From positions 6,278 through 15,316 of the forward strand of contig DNXU01000597.1 in assembly GCA_003505715.1 (NCBI GenBank): a stretch of 9,039 nt of DNA. The letters are read 5' to 3'. Position 1 is the first letter of the stretch. Each line of letters opens with the position of its first letter. This document shows positions 1 to 5,986 of this stretch, piece after piece. This DNA comes from Cyanobacteria bacterium UBA8803 (GTDB taxonomy: Bacteria; Cyanobacteriota; Cyanobacteriia; Cyanobacteriales; Coleofasciculaceae). The translations under genes and the position numbers were made by a program. The notes beneath the pieces were generated by a model. It was not told the DNA's origin. It was given only the letters and a program-made list of their open reading frames with translations, and ran no database searches.

Positions 1-858
1 TGTACGAGCCACAATCGACAGTTGTTTACCATTGGGGTAAACAGCATACCAATAGCGCTCGATGGGAAATTTTTCAACATCCAAAACTGTCAGCTGGCTG
101 CTAGCGCCTTCTAGGGCTAGGGTATGGCAAGATAGTACAGAAATTCCTAACCCACCAGCGATCGCTTGCTTAATGGCCTCATTACTACCTAAATCGAGCT
201 GCACTTTCAGGGCAATCTTATGCTCTTCAAATAAGGCTTGTACTGCCTTGCGCGTTCCCGAGCCGGGTTCCCTCATAATAAACGGCTCAGCCCCGATACG
301 CTGGAGGGGGATATTTTTCTCTCCAGCTAGGGGATGATTGGCAGGGGCAATAACCACTAAGGGGTTTTCCAGAATTTGCTGATAAGTTATATCTAAATGC
401 TCGGGCAGCTGGCTCATCACGTACAGGTCATCCAAATTCTCAGTGAGGCGATTAATGATGTGTTCGTGATTGGTAACTTGTAGCGAGACATCAATACCCG
501 GATAGCGCTGGCAAAACGGTCCCAACAAACGGGGAATAAAATATTTGGCCGTAGTAATAACTGCTACCCGCAAGCGTCCCCTCTTGAGACCTTTGAGGTC
601 AGCTACGGTCATCTCAAACTGATCTAAATGGTCGAAAATGGCACGGCAGCTTTTGACCAGTTCTTCACCCGCTTGGGTAAGATAGAGACGTTTGCCCACC
701 TGATCGAACAGGGGCATACCCACAGCTTTAGTAAGTTGCTTTACCTGCATTGAGACAGTAGGCTGGGTAAGAAAAAGTTCCTCTGCTGCTCGTGTAAAGC
801 TATTGTGCCGAGCGACCGCTTCAAATACCTTTAGCTGGTGCAGCGTGGCTTGCTTCAA
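1..858 (-). CDS. LysR-type regulator of the CmpR/NdhR/CcmR group, 3' truncated by window edge
   Basis: The minus strand is open for 286 codons from a TTG at 858 to the window edge. The start gives MKQATLHQLKVFEAV, followed by a LysR winged helix-turn-helix at about residues 20-42 (SFTRAAEELFLTQPTVSMQV) and an effector-binding domain containing RGRLRVAV and GLGISVL. From family knowledge, ATLHQLKVFE with FLTQPTVSMQVKQL is typical of cyanobacterial CmpR/NdhR/CcmR, which control bicarbonate transporters and CO2-uptake NDH-1 genes in response to carbon metabolites. TTG is chosen because GGAG lies 8 bases upstream and homologues start at this point; no ATG lies near. About 30-40 C-terminal residues are probably missing. 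It lies downstream of ccmO on the same strand across a 320-base gap and seems to have its own promoter. Which of CmpR or NdhR it equals cannot be decided here. Confidence 0.93.
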   Translation of the reverse strand, partial: MKQATLHQLKVFEAVARHNSFTRAAEELFLTQPTVSMQVKQLTKAVGMPLFDQVGKRLYLTQAGEELVKSCRAIFDHLDQFEMTVADLKGLKRGRLRVAVITTAKYFIPRLLGPFCQRYPGIDVSLQVTNHEHIINRLTENLDDLYVMSQLPEHLDITYQQILENPLVVIAPANHPLAGEKNIPLQRIGAEPFIMREPGSGTRKAVQALFEEHKIALKVQLDLGSNEAIKQAIAGGLGISVLSCHTLALEGASSQLTVLDVEKFPIERYWYAVYPNGKQLSIVART

Positions 859-862
859 CGAT

Positions 863-882
863 AGTTCTCCTTAGTTCTCCTT
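863..882 (-). promoter_or_regulatory. Tandemly duplicated ribosome binding site of the LysR gene
   Basis: Read on the minus strand, the 10-mer AAGGAGAACT occurs twice without a gap (882-873 and 872-863), directly before ATCG and the TTG start. The nearer GGAG is 8 bases from TTG, an ideal distance. This supports the non-ATG start and suggests a recent 10-base duplication in the leader. Confidence 0.75.
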
Positions 883-894
883 AAACCATAGCGT

Positions 895-928
895 ATAGAT
901 TATAATCTATCATTATTATAAATAACAA
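895..928 (-). promoter_or_regulatory. Probable LysR gene promoter with palindrome and LysR-type box
   Basis: On the minus strand TTGTTA (928-923) is followed after 18 bases by a perfect TATAAT (904-899), placing transcription start near 892 and giving a leader of about 34 bases. The -10 lies inside a perfect 16-base palindrome, ATAGATTATAATCTAT (895-910). A TTA-N7-TAA sequence at 913-925 fits the TTA-N7/8-TAA motif reported for CmpR. Together they suggest autoregulation, as is usual for LysR regulators. The region is AT-rich, so short motifs are weak evidence. Confidence 0.5.
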
Positions 929-1001
929 TGTATTTGGTCTATGAATATTCTGGGTTATCATTTCAGATAACACCAAACAAGTGACAGTCTTCCTTCCATC
1001 T

Positions 1002-1111
1002 GGCGTTGCCCGATGACCGATTTTTAGGTGTGGGCTGGATCGCTGGAGTTCTTATTCTTTTATATTACAAGCAGATCCGCGCTCGCTACCTATTTTGGTT
1101 TGGGCAACGCC
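1002..1111. repeat. 10-base perfect inverted repeat, arms 90 bases apart, between LysR gene and ccmO
   Basis: GGCGTTGCCC (1002-1011) and GGGCAACGCC (1102-1111) are exact reverse complements. The right arm is followed by eight T on the plus strand. The 90-base spacer is too long for an ordinary intrinsic terminator. The rest of the 859-1178 gap holds the LysR promoter and a 42-codon plus-strand reading frame (1006-1134) that I do not call as a gene. I see no convincing terminator for ccmO on the minus strand. Confidence 0.45.
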
Positions 1112-1178
1112 TTTTTTTTCTAGAAAATGGGTAATGGGGGTTTTTAGGTTTCTTGATGTAATCTTTGAACTCATGAGC

Positions 1179-1982
1179 TTAAAGGGAGCGGGGGTCTTTG
1201 GGGGGAAGTGATAGCTTTCCTAAATCGGGTAGTTCTATCAGTTCCTTTTCGACTTCCTTAACTTCAATGGGTAATCGTAGGGGTTGTGGTTCCTCCTCAA
1301 TCAAACAGCTTGTCATCGGTAGAGAGCGTTCTAGATCCTCTAAGGGTCGAGTAACCACCGTCACAGCAATCAGTTCGCCAATCCGCCGAGCTTCAGCCAT
1401 CCCCACTTGTAAGGCCATCGCCACCTCAGCCACCCGTCCCCGAATAATAACGGTACACAAACCTGCTCCAACGGTTTCGTAACCCGTCAATTCCACATCA
1501 GCGGCTTTAAGCATGGCATCTGCTGCACCCACAATAGCTGGGAACCCCCTTGTTTCCAAAAGACCCAAGGCTTGAGAGCTATGACGAGATCGGCTGGGGG
1601 GCCGCATTTCCTCAAGCAGGTGAGAGCCAATGGGAAATATCACTTCTAGGTTGGGAAAAGGTCGGGGGATGACGAGGGAAGAAAGCAACTGGCCTTCGCG
1701 TTTGGCGTGTTCGACCCCAGCTTGGACTGCTATTCTTACTTCAGCTGTAGCACCCCTGACAATGGCTGTACAGTGACCGCTGCCAATTTTTTCAAACCCT
1801 ACTAGGGTGACTCCAGAAGCTTTGAGCATGGCATCAGCAGTGCTGACGATGACAGGAAAACTCAGAGTAGAAACCAAGCCCAAAGAGGATTGCTTGAAGC
1901 GCTGTTCCCGAGGGCGATCGCTAAAGGAATCGCGTTGGACTAAGGAAGCTTGGGAAATCATCCCATTTTTATATAACTCCAT
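1179..1982 (-). CDS. ccmO: CcmO, tandem-BMC-domain carboxysome shell protein
   Basis: This 267-residue protein contains two bacterial microcompartment (Pfam BMC) domains, at about residues 34-118 and 138-222. Each has the A-D-A-M-L-K helix followed by a VGFEKIGSG or TGYETVGAG pore region; the predicted pore segments are KIGSGHC (65-71) and TVGAGLC (170-176). Tandem-BMC proteins form pseudohexameric trimers in the shell facets. CcmO is needed for beta-carboxysome formation in Synechococcus. Extensions at the N-terminus (1-33) and an acidic/proline C-terminal tail (223-267) flank the domains. The ATG at 1982 has GGAG 8 bases upstream; the next Met (residue 8) lacks a well-placed site. It is the last ccm gene, 181 bases after ccmN. 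The two domains are clearly diverged, so the fusion is old. Confidence 0.95.
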   Translation of the reverse strand: MELYKNGMISQASLVQRDSFSDRPREQRFKQSSLGLVSTLSFPVIVSTADAMLKASGVTLVGFEKIGSGHCTAIVRGATAEVRIAVQAGVEHAKREGQLLSSLVIPRPFPNLEVIFPIGSHLLEEMRPPSRSRHSSQALGLLETRGFPAIVGAADAMLKAADVELTGYETVGAGLCTVIIRGRVAEVAMALQVGMAEARRIGELIAVTVVTRPLEDLERSLPMTSCLIEEEPQPLRLPIEVKEVEKELIELPDLGKLSLPPKDPRSL

Positions 1983-2002
1983 CAGAGGATCTCCATTAAG
2001 TT

Positions 2003-2159
2003 ATCGGTTGTTAGTTGTCGGCTTTTATCAAGTCTAAGAACAAGGCAAAGAAACACTACTGTCTTTCTCACGCCATCTGAACGAACGCTTGGCCATAGCA
2101 AGCCCTATTTAAGGCATGGCGATCGCGTGTAGGCTCACAACTTAAAACTAACAACCGAT
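2003..2159. repeat. Fold-back element with 14-base perfect inverted repeats, ccmN-ccmO spacer
   Basis: ATCGGTTGTTAGTT (2003-2016) and AACTAACAACCGAT (2146-2159) are exact reverse complements bounding 157 bases. The arms contain the heptamer GTTGTTA, also the unit of the array after ndhF at 8881 onward. The interior is non-coding and contains a HIP1 octamer (2119-2126). The element fills nearly the whole ccmN-ccmO gap. It could be a MITE-like insertion or a long-range mRNA stem between the two cistrons. No target-site duplication is obvious. Confidence 0.7.
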
Positions 2160-2163
2160 CGAG

Positions 2164-2808
2164 CTAACCGTCTTCCGAGGGACGGTTCAGAGATTGATTG
2201 TAGGGAAACAGGGTTTTGAGAATCCGGTCTAAGCTACCTTGGCCGTAAACCGATGTCCCCACCTCTGAGGTTGGTGATTCCGTCTTTGGCTCAGTTGGGG
2301 AGTCTTCGTCAGTGGTACTGCTAGACTCCATAACTGGGTTAATGGGGGCTTGCCCGTTAAAAGATTCCTCATCAGCGGTATTGGCGGCAGCTGAACTTGT
2401 TTGTGCTTCTTTGGTAGTAGGAGGGGTGCTGGCTGCCGTAGAAAATTCGGCAATTTCACGTCCCTTATCTCCCAGCAAAGATGCAGCACTTACAACTTGC
2501 CACGGCTCAACAGACGCATTGTAAATCGTCGTGAGCGCTCCAATACAGGCATTCGCCCCAATTTTGCCCTTGCCAACTATCAGCACCCCAGCCCCCAGAT
2601 TCGCACCTGCTTCTACTTCCAGAGTACCTTGGTAAGCGTGAATAATTGAACCCGATCCGATACAGACACCAGGGGCGATGATAATTTGGCTATCTGGATC
2701 GGCTCGCAAAATGACCCCCGATGAGATCGCAGCAGTTGGATCAATCTTCACATCGCCTTGCACGTAAACATGAGAGTGACTGCTCAATGGCAGTGGCGGC
2801 AAATGCAT
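2164..2808 (-). CDS. ccmN: CcmN, carboxysome core-shell adaptor with encapsulation peptide
   Basis: This 214-residue protein has three parts. Residues 1 to about 105 form a left-handed beta-helix of hexapeptide repeats (for example ILRADP, IIIAPGVCIGSGSIIHAYQG, IGANACIGALTTIYNASV), the fold by which CcmN binds CcmM. Residues about 122-186 form a low-complexity Ser/Thr/Pro/Glu linker. Residues 187-205 (VYGQGSLDRILKTLFPYNQ) form an amphipathic helix, the classic encapsulation peptide known to bind CcmK2 and recruit shell to the Rubisco-CcmM core. The ATG at 2808 gives MHLPPLPL, like homologues, but no Shine-Dalgarno sequence precedes it; CUCCUC lies there instead. Low translation would suit an adaptor needed in small amounts. 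It follows ccmM by 180 bases, a gap filled with repeats. Confidence 0.95.
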   Translation of the reverse strand: MHLPPLPLSSHSHVYVQGDVKIDPTAAISSGVILRADPDSQIIIAPGVCIGSGSIIHAYQGTLEVEAGANLGAGVLIVGKGKIGANACIGALTTIYNASVEPWQVVSAASLLGDKGREIAEFSTAASTPPTTKEAQTSSAAANTADEESFNGQAPINPVMESSSTTDEDSPTEPKTESPTSEVGTSVYGQGSLDRILKTLFPYNQSLNRPSEDG

Positions 2809-2844
2809 GTTGATTTAGAGGAGTCAAGATTTAATAGGGAATGG

Positions 2845-2981
2845 GTAATTGGTAATTGGTAATTGGTAATTGGTAATTGGGCATGGGGGATGGGGTATGG
2901 GGGATGGGTAATTGGCTCCCCCAGCTCCCTCAGCTCCCTCAGCTCCGATTACCCATTACCAATTACCCATGACCTATTACC
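2845..2981. repeat. Heptanucleotide tandem repeats in fold-back array, ccmM-ccmN spacer
   Basis: GTAATTG is repeated five times exactly at 2845-2879. The facing arm at 2947-2981 holds five degenerate heptamers (GATTACC, CATTACC, AATTACC, CATGACC, TATTACC), which are inverted relatives of the first arm. Between them lie a G-rich tract with repeated ATGGGG units (2883-2906) and about 2.7 copies of CAGCTCCCT (2922-2946). Such heptamers match the STRR class described in filamentous cyanobacteria. Transcribed, the array could form a long imperfect stem between ccmM and ccmN. Confidence 0.85.
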
Positions 2982-2988
2982 CTTATTT

Positions 2989-3987
2989 TCAGTTAGGCTT
3001 TTGAATAATGGTCTCTAAAACCCGTCGCTTGGCTTTAGGGTCAATGCCAATCAGCCGCACGTACTCGTCACTATGCTCGGCCATACATCCTGCTAGGCCC
3101 TCTAACACATCTGATTCGCGGCTGGATTCGATGGGGGTACAGCTTTGCCAAGAACCCGTGCGGAAGCGCCGCTTGTCGGCATGTTCTGTGCCAATTTTGT
3201 AACCTTGAGATAACAGCTGGCGGATCTGCTCAATGGTATCCCGGTTCAAGGATGTACTGGAGTTGGAGGCTGAGGCTTCCGATTTTGGGGCGCTGTAGCT
3301 GGCGCGATCGCTACTACCATTTTGCTCCGGCGAACTGGTGCTGGAAGGTCGCTTGCCATTGGGTCTTTGAATAATTTCCTCCAGGACGCGCCGCTTAGCT
3401 TTGGGGTCAATGCCAATCAGCCGCACGTATTCGCCAGCATGTTCGCTCAAACAATCTTCTAGGGCGTTTATGACATCGGCTTCCCGATCCGATTGAATCG
3501 AGGCCGCACTTTGCCAGGAACTGGTACGGAAGCGGCGCTCGTCGGCATACTCTACACCAATGCGGTAACCTTGAGCTAAAATTTGGCGAACCTGTTGTTG
3601 AAGGTTTGTATCTAAGCCATTACTTGACCCGGCACTGGAGCGGTTGTTGCGAACGGCTGGGGCGCTGTAGCTGGCAGTGGAGGAAGTTGAGGTTTTTGCG
3701 GCTCCTGCTGATACGCGATCGCCCGGTCGTTGGATAATTTCTTCTAAAACCCGCCGCTTGGCTTTGGGGTCAATGCCAATTAGCCGCACGTACTCACCGC
3801 TGTGTTCCTCCAGGCAATCTGCCAAGGCATCCATCACTTCTGATTCCCGACCTGATTGAATTGAGGTAGCACTCTGCCAGGAACTGGTGCGGAAACGGCG
3901 TTCGTCCGCATACTCTACACCAATGCGGTAACCCTGGGCTAAAAGTTGGCGAACCTGTTGTTGAACTTCTGCTGTAATTGAAGACAT
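2989..3987 (-). other. Possible short CcmM form (M35-like) from internal start Met232
   Basis: In Synechococcus a shorter CcmM made of only the small-subunit-like repeats is translated from an internal site. Here an ATG at 3987 (residue 232) sits just before the first repeat and would give 332 residues, close to the known short form. No clear Shine-Dalgarno sequence precedes it, so this rests on position and family precedent. Confidence 0.4.
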
Positions 3988-4680
3988 AGAACTATAAGAA
4001 TTATCAGAACTACGAGAGGGTTGACTGCCCTTACCATTCGAGTCAGAGGGCTGGGCAATTTCATCGCGGATGAGCGCTATACAGGACTCATCCTCAGAAC
4101 ATTGATAACCGGAGCGCAATGCATCGTTGCAAGCTACGACATGGTAAGCGAACAGCCGATCTTCGTCTTGAACATCGGGAAGTCGGTCGGCTTGCTGTTG
4201 GTTGTTAATCACTGCCCCGCTAGGCACGTATTTTCCAGGGGGAATTTCCACATCTTGAACCAAGGCGTGCATCATGACAATACAGCCTTTGCCGATCCGG
4301 GCATTAAATACCGTGGAGCGAAAGCCGATAAAGCAATCATCTCCAATGTAAGCCGGACCGTGAATGAGGCTCATGTGAGTAATGGAGGTATTCTTACCAA
4401 TCCAGACCGCGTAGGCTTTTTGGTCATCTCCGATCACTCGACCTTCTTCGAGTCCGTGAATCACAACCCCATCTTGAATATTTGAGCCAGCACCAATGTA
4501 AAATGGCCCCCCTTCATCGGCTCGAATGGAAGTCCCAGGAGAAACTAATACATTTTCAGCAATCCGTACATTCCCGATAATGTTAGAAAAAGAATGCACA
4601 AAAGCTGTTTCATGAATTTCGGGTTCCGCCAAACTTTTTGACCAAGGGGTCGGTGGAGCCGCGTAGCTACGGGCTACCAT
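2989..4680 (-). CDS. ccmM: CcmM, gamma-carbonic anhydrase / Rubisco-organising carboxysome scaffold
   Basis: The 563-residue product begins [20 protein letters not shown]. Residues 1 to about 180 form a gamma-carbonic anhydrase beta-helix with all three expected zinc ligands, His75, His102 and His107. Cys194 and Cys200 match the disulfide described for the active Thermosynechococcus enzyme, so catalysis is likely. After a linker come three Rubisco-small-subunit-like domains, at about 238-319, 360-440 and 481-562. Each has the G-Y-(R/K)-I-G, RRFRT-SWQS and [17 protein letters not shown] motifs, and they are joined by Ser-rich linkers, two carrying ASYSAP. These domains bind Rubisco and nucleate the carboxysome. 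An in-frame ATG 29 codons upstream (4767) is rejected: AGGAGG lies 10 bases before 4680, and homologues start there. A shorter Rubisco-only form may start at Met232. Confidence 0.97.
   Translation of the reverse strand: MVARSYAAPPTPWSKSLAEPEIHETAFVHSFSNIIGNVRIAENVLVSPGTSIRADEGGPFYIGAGSNIQDGVVIHGLEEGRVIGDDQKAYAVWIGKNTSITHMSLIHGPAYIGDDCFIGFRSTVFNARIGKGCIVMMHALVQDVEIPPGKYVPSGAVINNQQQADRLPDVQDEDRLFAYHVVACNDALRSGYQCSEDESCIALIRDEIAQPSDSNGKGSQPSRSSDNSYSSMSSITAEVQQQVRQLLAQGYRIGVEYADERRFRTSSWQSATSIQSGRESEVMDALADCLEEHSGEYVRLIGIDPKAKRRVLEEIIQRPGDRVSAGAAKTSTSSTASYSAPAVRNNRSSAGSSNGLDTNLQQQVRQILAQGYRIGVEYADERRFRTSSWQSAASIQSDREADVINALEDCLSEHAGEYVRLIGIDPKAKRRVLEEIIQRPNGKRPSSTSSPEQNGSSDRASYSAPKSEASASNSSTSLNRDTIEQIRQLLSQGYKIGTEHADKRRFRTGSWQSCTPIESSRESDVLEGLAGCMAEHSDEYVRLIGIDPKAKRRVLETIIQKPN
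2992..3969 (-). repeat. Three tandem Rubisco-small-subunit-like coding repeats in ccmM
   Basis: Three units of about 245 bases (about 3969-3724, 3603-3361, 3240-2995) encode the repeated domains. Units 1 and 2 are nearly identical in protein and close in DNA (for example [20 protein letters not shown] in both), while unit 3 is diverged ([11 protein letters not shown]). This points to recent duplication or gene conversion between units 1 and 2. The stretches can recombine, so unit number may vary between strains. Confidence 0.85.
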
Positions 4681-4741
4681 AAACTGTCTTCCTCCTATCT
4701 CAAAAAAGCGATACAAAGCGATTAGCTTGCTTGAAGCGTCG

Positions 4742-4772
4742 CATCTAGTGAAGTTTGAATGCAGCATTCAAA
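4742..4772 (-). promoter_or_regulatory. Candidate internal ccmM promoter overlapped by a 19-base palindrome
   Basis: The ccmL-ccmM gap (4681-4949) holds TTTGAATGC-A-GCATTCAAA (4754-4772), a perfect palindrome around one base. On the minus strand TTGAAT (4771-4766), within it, is followed after 18 bases by TAGATG (4747-4742), a moderate promoter pair. This would give a leader of about 55 bases before ccmM. CAGAC-CT-GTCTG (4779-4790) lies just upstream. A palindrome over a -35 looks like an operator, but an RNA hairpin with loop CAG is also possible. Confidence 0.4.
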
Positions 4773-4949
4773 ATAGCTCAGACCTGTCTGACGCTGAATG
4801 ACTACAATCAGGTTTGATTCACCGATTCTCAAGTTGAAGGCTTACCCATTTAGACGACTGTACCGAGCAAGCCATTGCTACCTTTGTTTAAAGCACCAGC
4901 CTACTCTCGATCGCTTCTACCTCTCTAACGTTACCACTGTCGCAACCTA

Positions 4950-5252
4950 TTAACGATATTGATCTTTCTTACTGTAGAGAACTTGATTATCTACACTAAC
5001 GGTGTCGATAATCCCCACTACCATTGCATCAATGGGACGCTTGTCACTCTCGCCCACCTGCCGTGCTGCACTGCCACGACTCACCAAAACCCACTCATCC
5101 ATACCCGCACCGACAATATCGGCGGCTACTTCATACTGGGGTAGGAGTTGCCCGTCTTGATCTAGAAATTGCAACAAGAGAAATTTTACCCCTCTGAGGC
5201 TCGGTTCTTTACAAGTACTAACAACCGTACCCCGCACTTTGGCAATTTGCAT
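4950..5252 (-). CDS. ccmL: CcmL, carboxysome vertex pentamer protein
   Basis: This 100-residue protein of the EutN/CcmL (BMV) family forms pentamers that cap the icosahedral vertices of the shell. Diagnostic stretches are MQIAKVRGTVVST (1-13), EPSLRGVKFLLLQ (16-28), LPQYEVAADIVGAGMDEWVLVSRGSAAR (37-64) and PIDAMVVGIID (73-83). The frame stays open 63 codons upstream to an ATG at 5441, but that extension looks like translated spacer and family members start at MQIAKV, so 5252 is chosen. No good Shine-Dalgarno sequence precedes this start, unlike ccmK1 and ccmK2. Vertices need only 12 pentamers per shell, so poor initiation may help set stoichiometry; this is inference. It lies 261 bases after ccmK1 and 269 before ccmM. 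Confidence 0.95.
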   Translation of the reverse strand: MQIAKVRGTVVSTCKEPSLRGVKFLLLQFLDQDGQLLPQYEVAADIVGAGMDEWVLVSRGSAARQVGESDKRPIDAMVVGIIDTVSVDNQVLYSKKDQYR

Positions 5253-5409
5253 TAACCGTTCTACAACACTTAGACAAAACTCGACAAAGCTTGACATTGC
5301 TCTACAGACCGGATTGCTTCCTGCAACTAAGCTGGCAGTGTCGGCACTCACCAGTCCACAGACTGAAAATCGGATAGAACTTACCCTGTTTTGGTTCCCA
5401 GGCAGCAAA

Positions 5410-5487
5410 GATTTTGGATTTTCGAGCCGAGGCTGTGACAATAAGTTGCCTCTAGCTCCCGCACCACCAATCCCCTAATCCAAAATC
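5410..5487. repeat. 11-base inverted repeat in the ccmK1-ccmL spacer
   Basis: GATTTTGGATT (5410-5420) and AATCCAAAATC (5477-5487) are exact reverse complements, 56 bases apart, in the 261-base gap after ccmK1. In the transcript they can form a stem just downstream of ccmK1 that might slow decay or reduce read-through into ccmL. No U-tract follows on the minus strand, so a simple terminator is unlikely. The rest of the gap shows no gene. Confidence 0.5.
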
Positions 5488-5513
5488 AGCCCTGCTCAAA
5501 AGAGTTGATTCAA

Positions 5514-5855
5514 TTAGGGACGGTTCAGCGGACGAATGGCATTAGTGCTTTCCCGGAACTGCTGTACGTCTTCGGTATAACGAATGGGCAGCACGTATTC
5601 TAAGTTTTCGTGGGGACGGGCAATAATGTGGGTTGATAACACCTGACCCCCATTTACCCGCTTAACGTTATCAACTCCAGCAGCTACGGAAGCTTGCACT
5701 TCGGAGACATCCCCCCGCACGATCACGGTTACCCTACCGCTACCAATTTTTTCATAACCCACTAAGGTGACGCGGGCAGCTTTCACCATCGCGTCTGCGG
5801 CTTCTACCACAGCAGGAAAGCCGAGAGTTTCTACCATTCCAACGGCAATTGACAT
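5514..5855 (-). CDS. ccmK1: CcmK1, major carboxysome shell hexamer protein
   Basis: This 113-residue single BMC-domain protein forms flat hexamers that tile shell facets and pass metabolites through a central pore. [20 protein letters not shown], the pore segment KIGSGR (36-41), [11 protein letters not shown] (48-58) and [14 protein letters not shown] (80-93) are hallmark CcmK1/CcmK2 sequence. The C-terminal extension after about residue 100 ([13 protein letters not shown]) marks it as CcmK1 rather than the shorter CcmK2. The frame extends 16 codons upstream to 5903, but GGAG lies 8 bases before the ATG at 5855 and homologues start at MSIAVGM. It is second in the cluster, 131 bases after ccmK2, and nearly identical to it through residue 60. 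Confidence 0.96.
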   Translation of the reverse strand: MSIAVGMVETLGFPAVVEAADAMVKAARVTLVGYEKIGSGRVTVIVRGDVSEVQASVAAGVDNVKRVNGGQVLSTHIIARPHENLEYVLPIRYTEDVQQFRESTNAIRPLNRP

Positions 5856-5901
5856 GCGTTTTACTCCAAAAAAAGTAGTGACAGTAAATTTTGGTCTTGA
5901 C

Positions 5902-5926
5902 AAGTTAGATTGGCTGAACCTAACTT
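5902..5926 (-). promoter_or_regulatory. Hairpin in the ccmK2-ccmK1 spacer
   Basis: AAGTTAG (5902-5908) pairs perfectly with CTAACTT (5920-5926) around an 11-base loop, about 47 bases before the ccmK1 start. A smaller CGCT-AATGC-AGCG hairpin (5942-5954) is nearby. These may act as processing or stabilising structures that set the CcmK2:CcmK1 ratio. No U-tract follows, so termination is not indicated. Confidence 0.4.
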
Positions 5927-5986
5927 AGTGAGCAATTGCAACGCTAATGCAGCGCGGCGAAAATAGCCCATAGCTATCTTCTTACC

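Noticed and set aside
1102..1119. Intrinsic terminator on the plus strand (GC arm plus eight T)
   Set aside because: The matching arm is 90 bases upstream and the local GGC-AAC-GCC stem has only three pairs; no plus-strand gene ends here.
2229..2489. 86-codon minus-strand frame within ccmN
   Set aside because: A frame-shifted shadow of the ccmN linker region; proline- and leucine-rich nonsense composition.
4021..4485. 154-codon plus-strand frame antisense to ccmM
   Set aside because: It lies wholly within the strongly conserved CcmM coding region on the other strand and has no recognisable domain; it is a shadow frame.
4681..4767. 29-codon N-terminal extension of ccmM to an ATG at 4767
   Set aside because: AGGAGG precedes the ATG at 4680, homologues start at MVARSYAAP, and the upstream ATG lies inside the 4754-4772 palindrome and likely promoter.
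5253..5441. 63-codon N-terminal extension of ccmL
   Set aside because: CcmL is about 100 residues and starts MQIAKV; the extension is translated spacer that shows no family similarity.
5856..5903. 16-codon N-terminal extension of ccmK1
   Set aside because: GGAG sits 8 bases before the ATG at 5855, and CcmK proteins start MSIAVGM or MPIAVGM.
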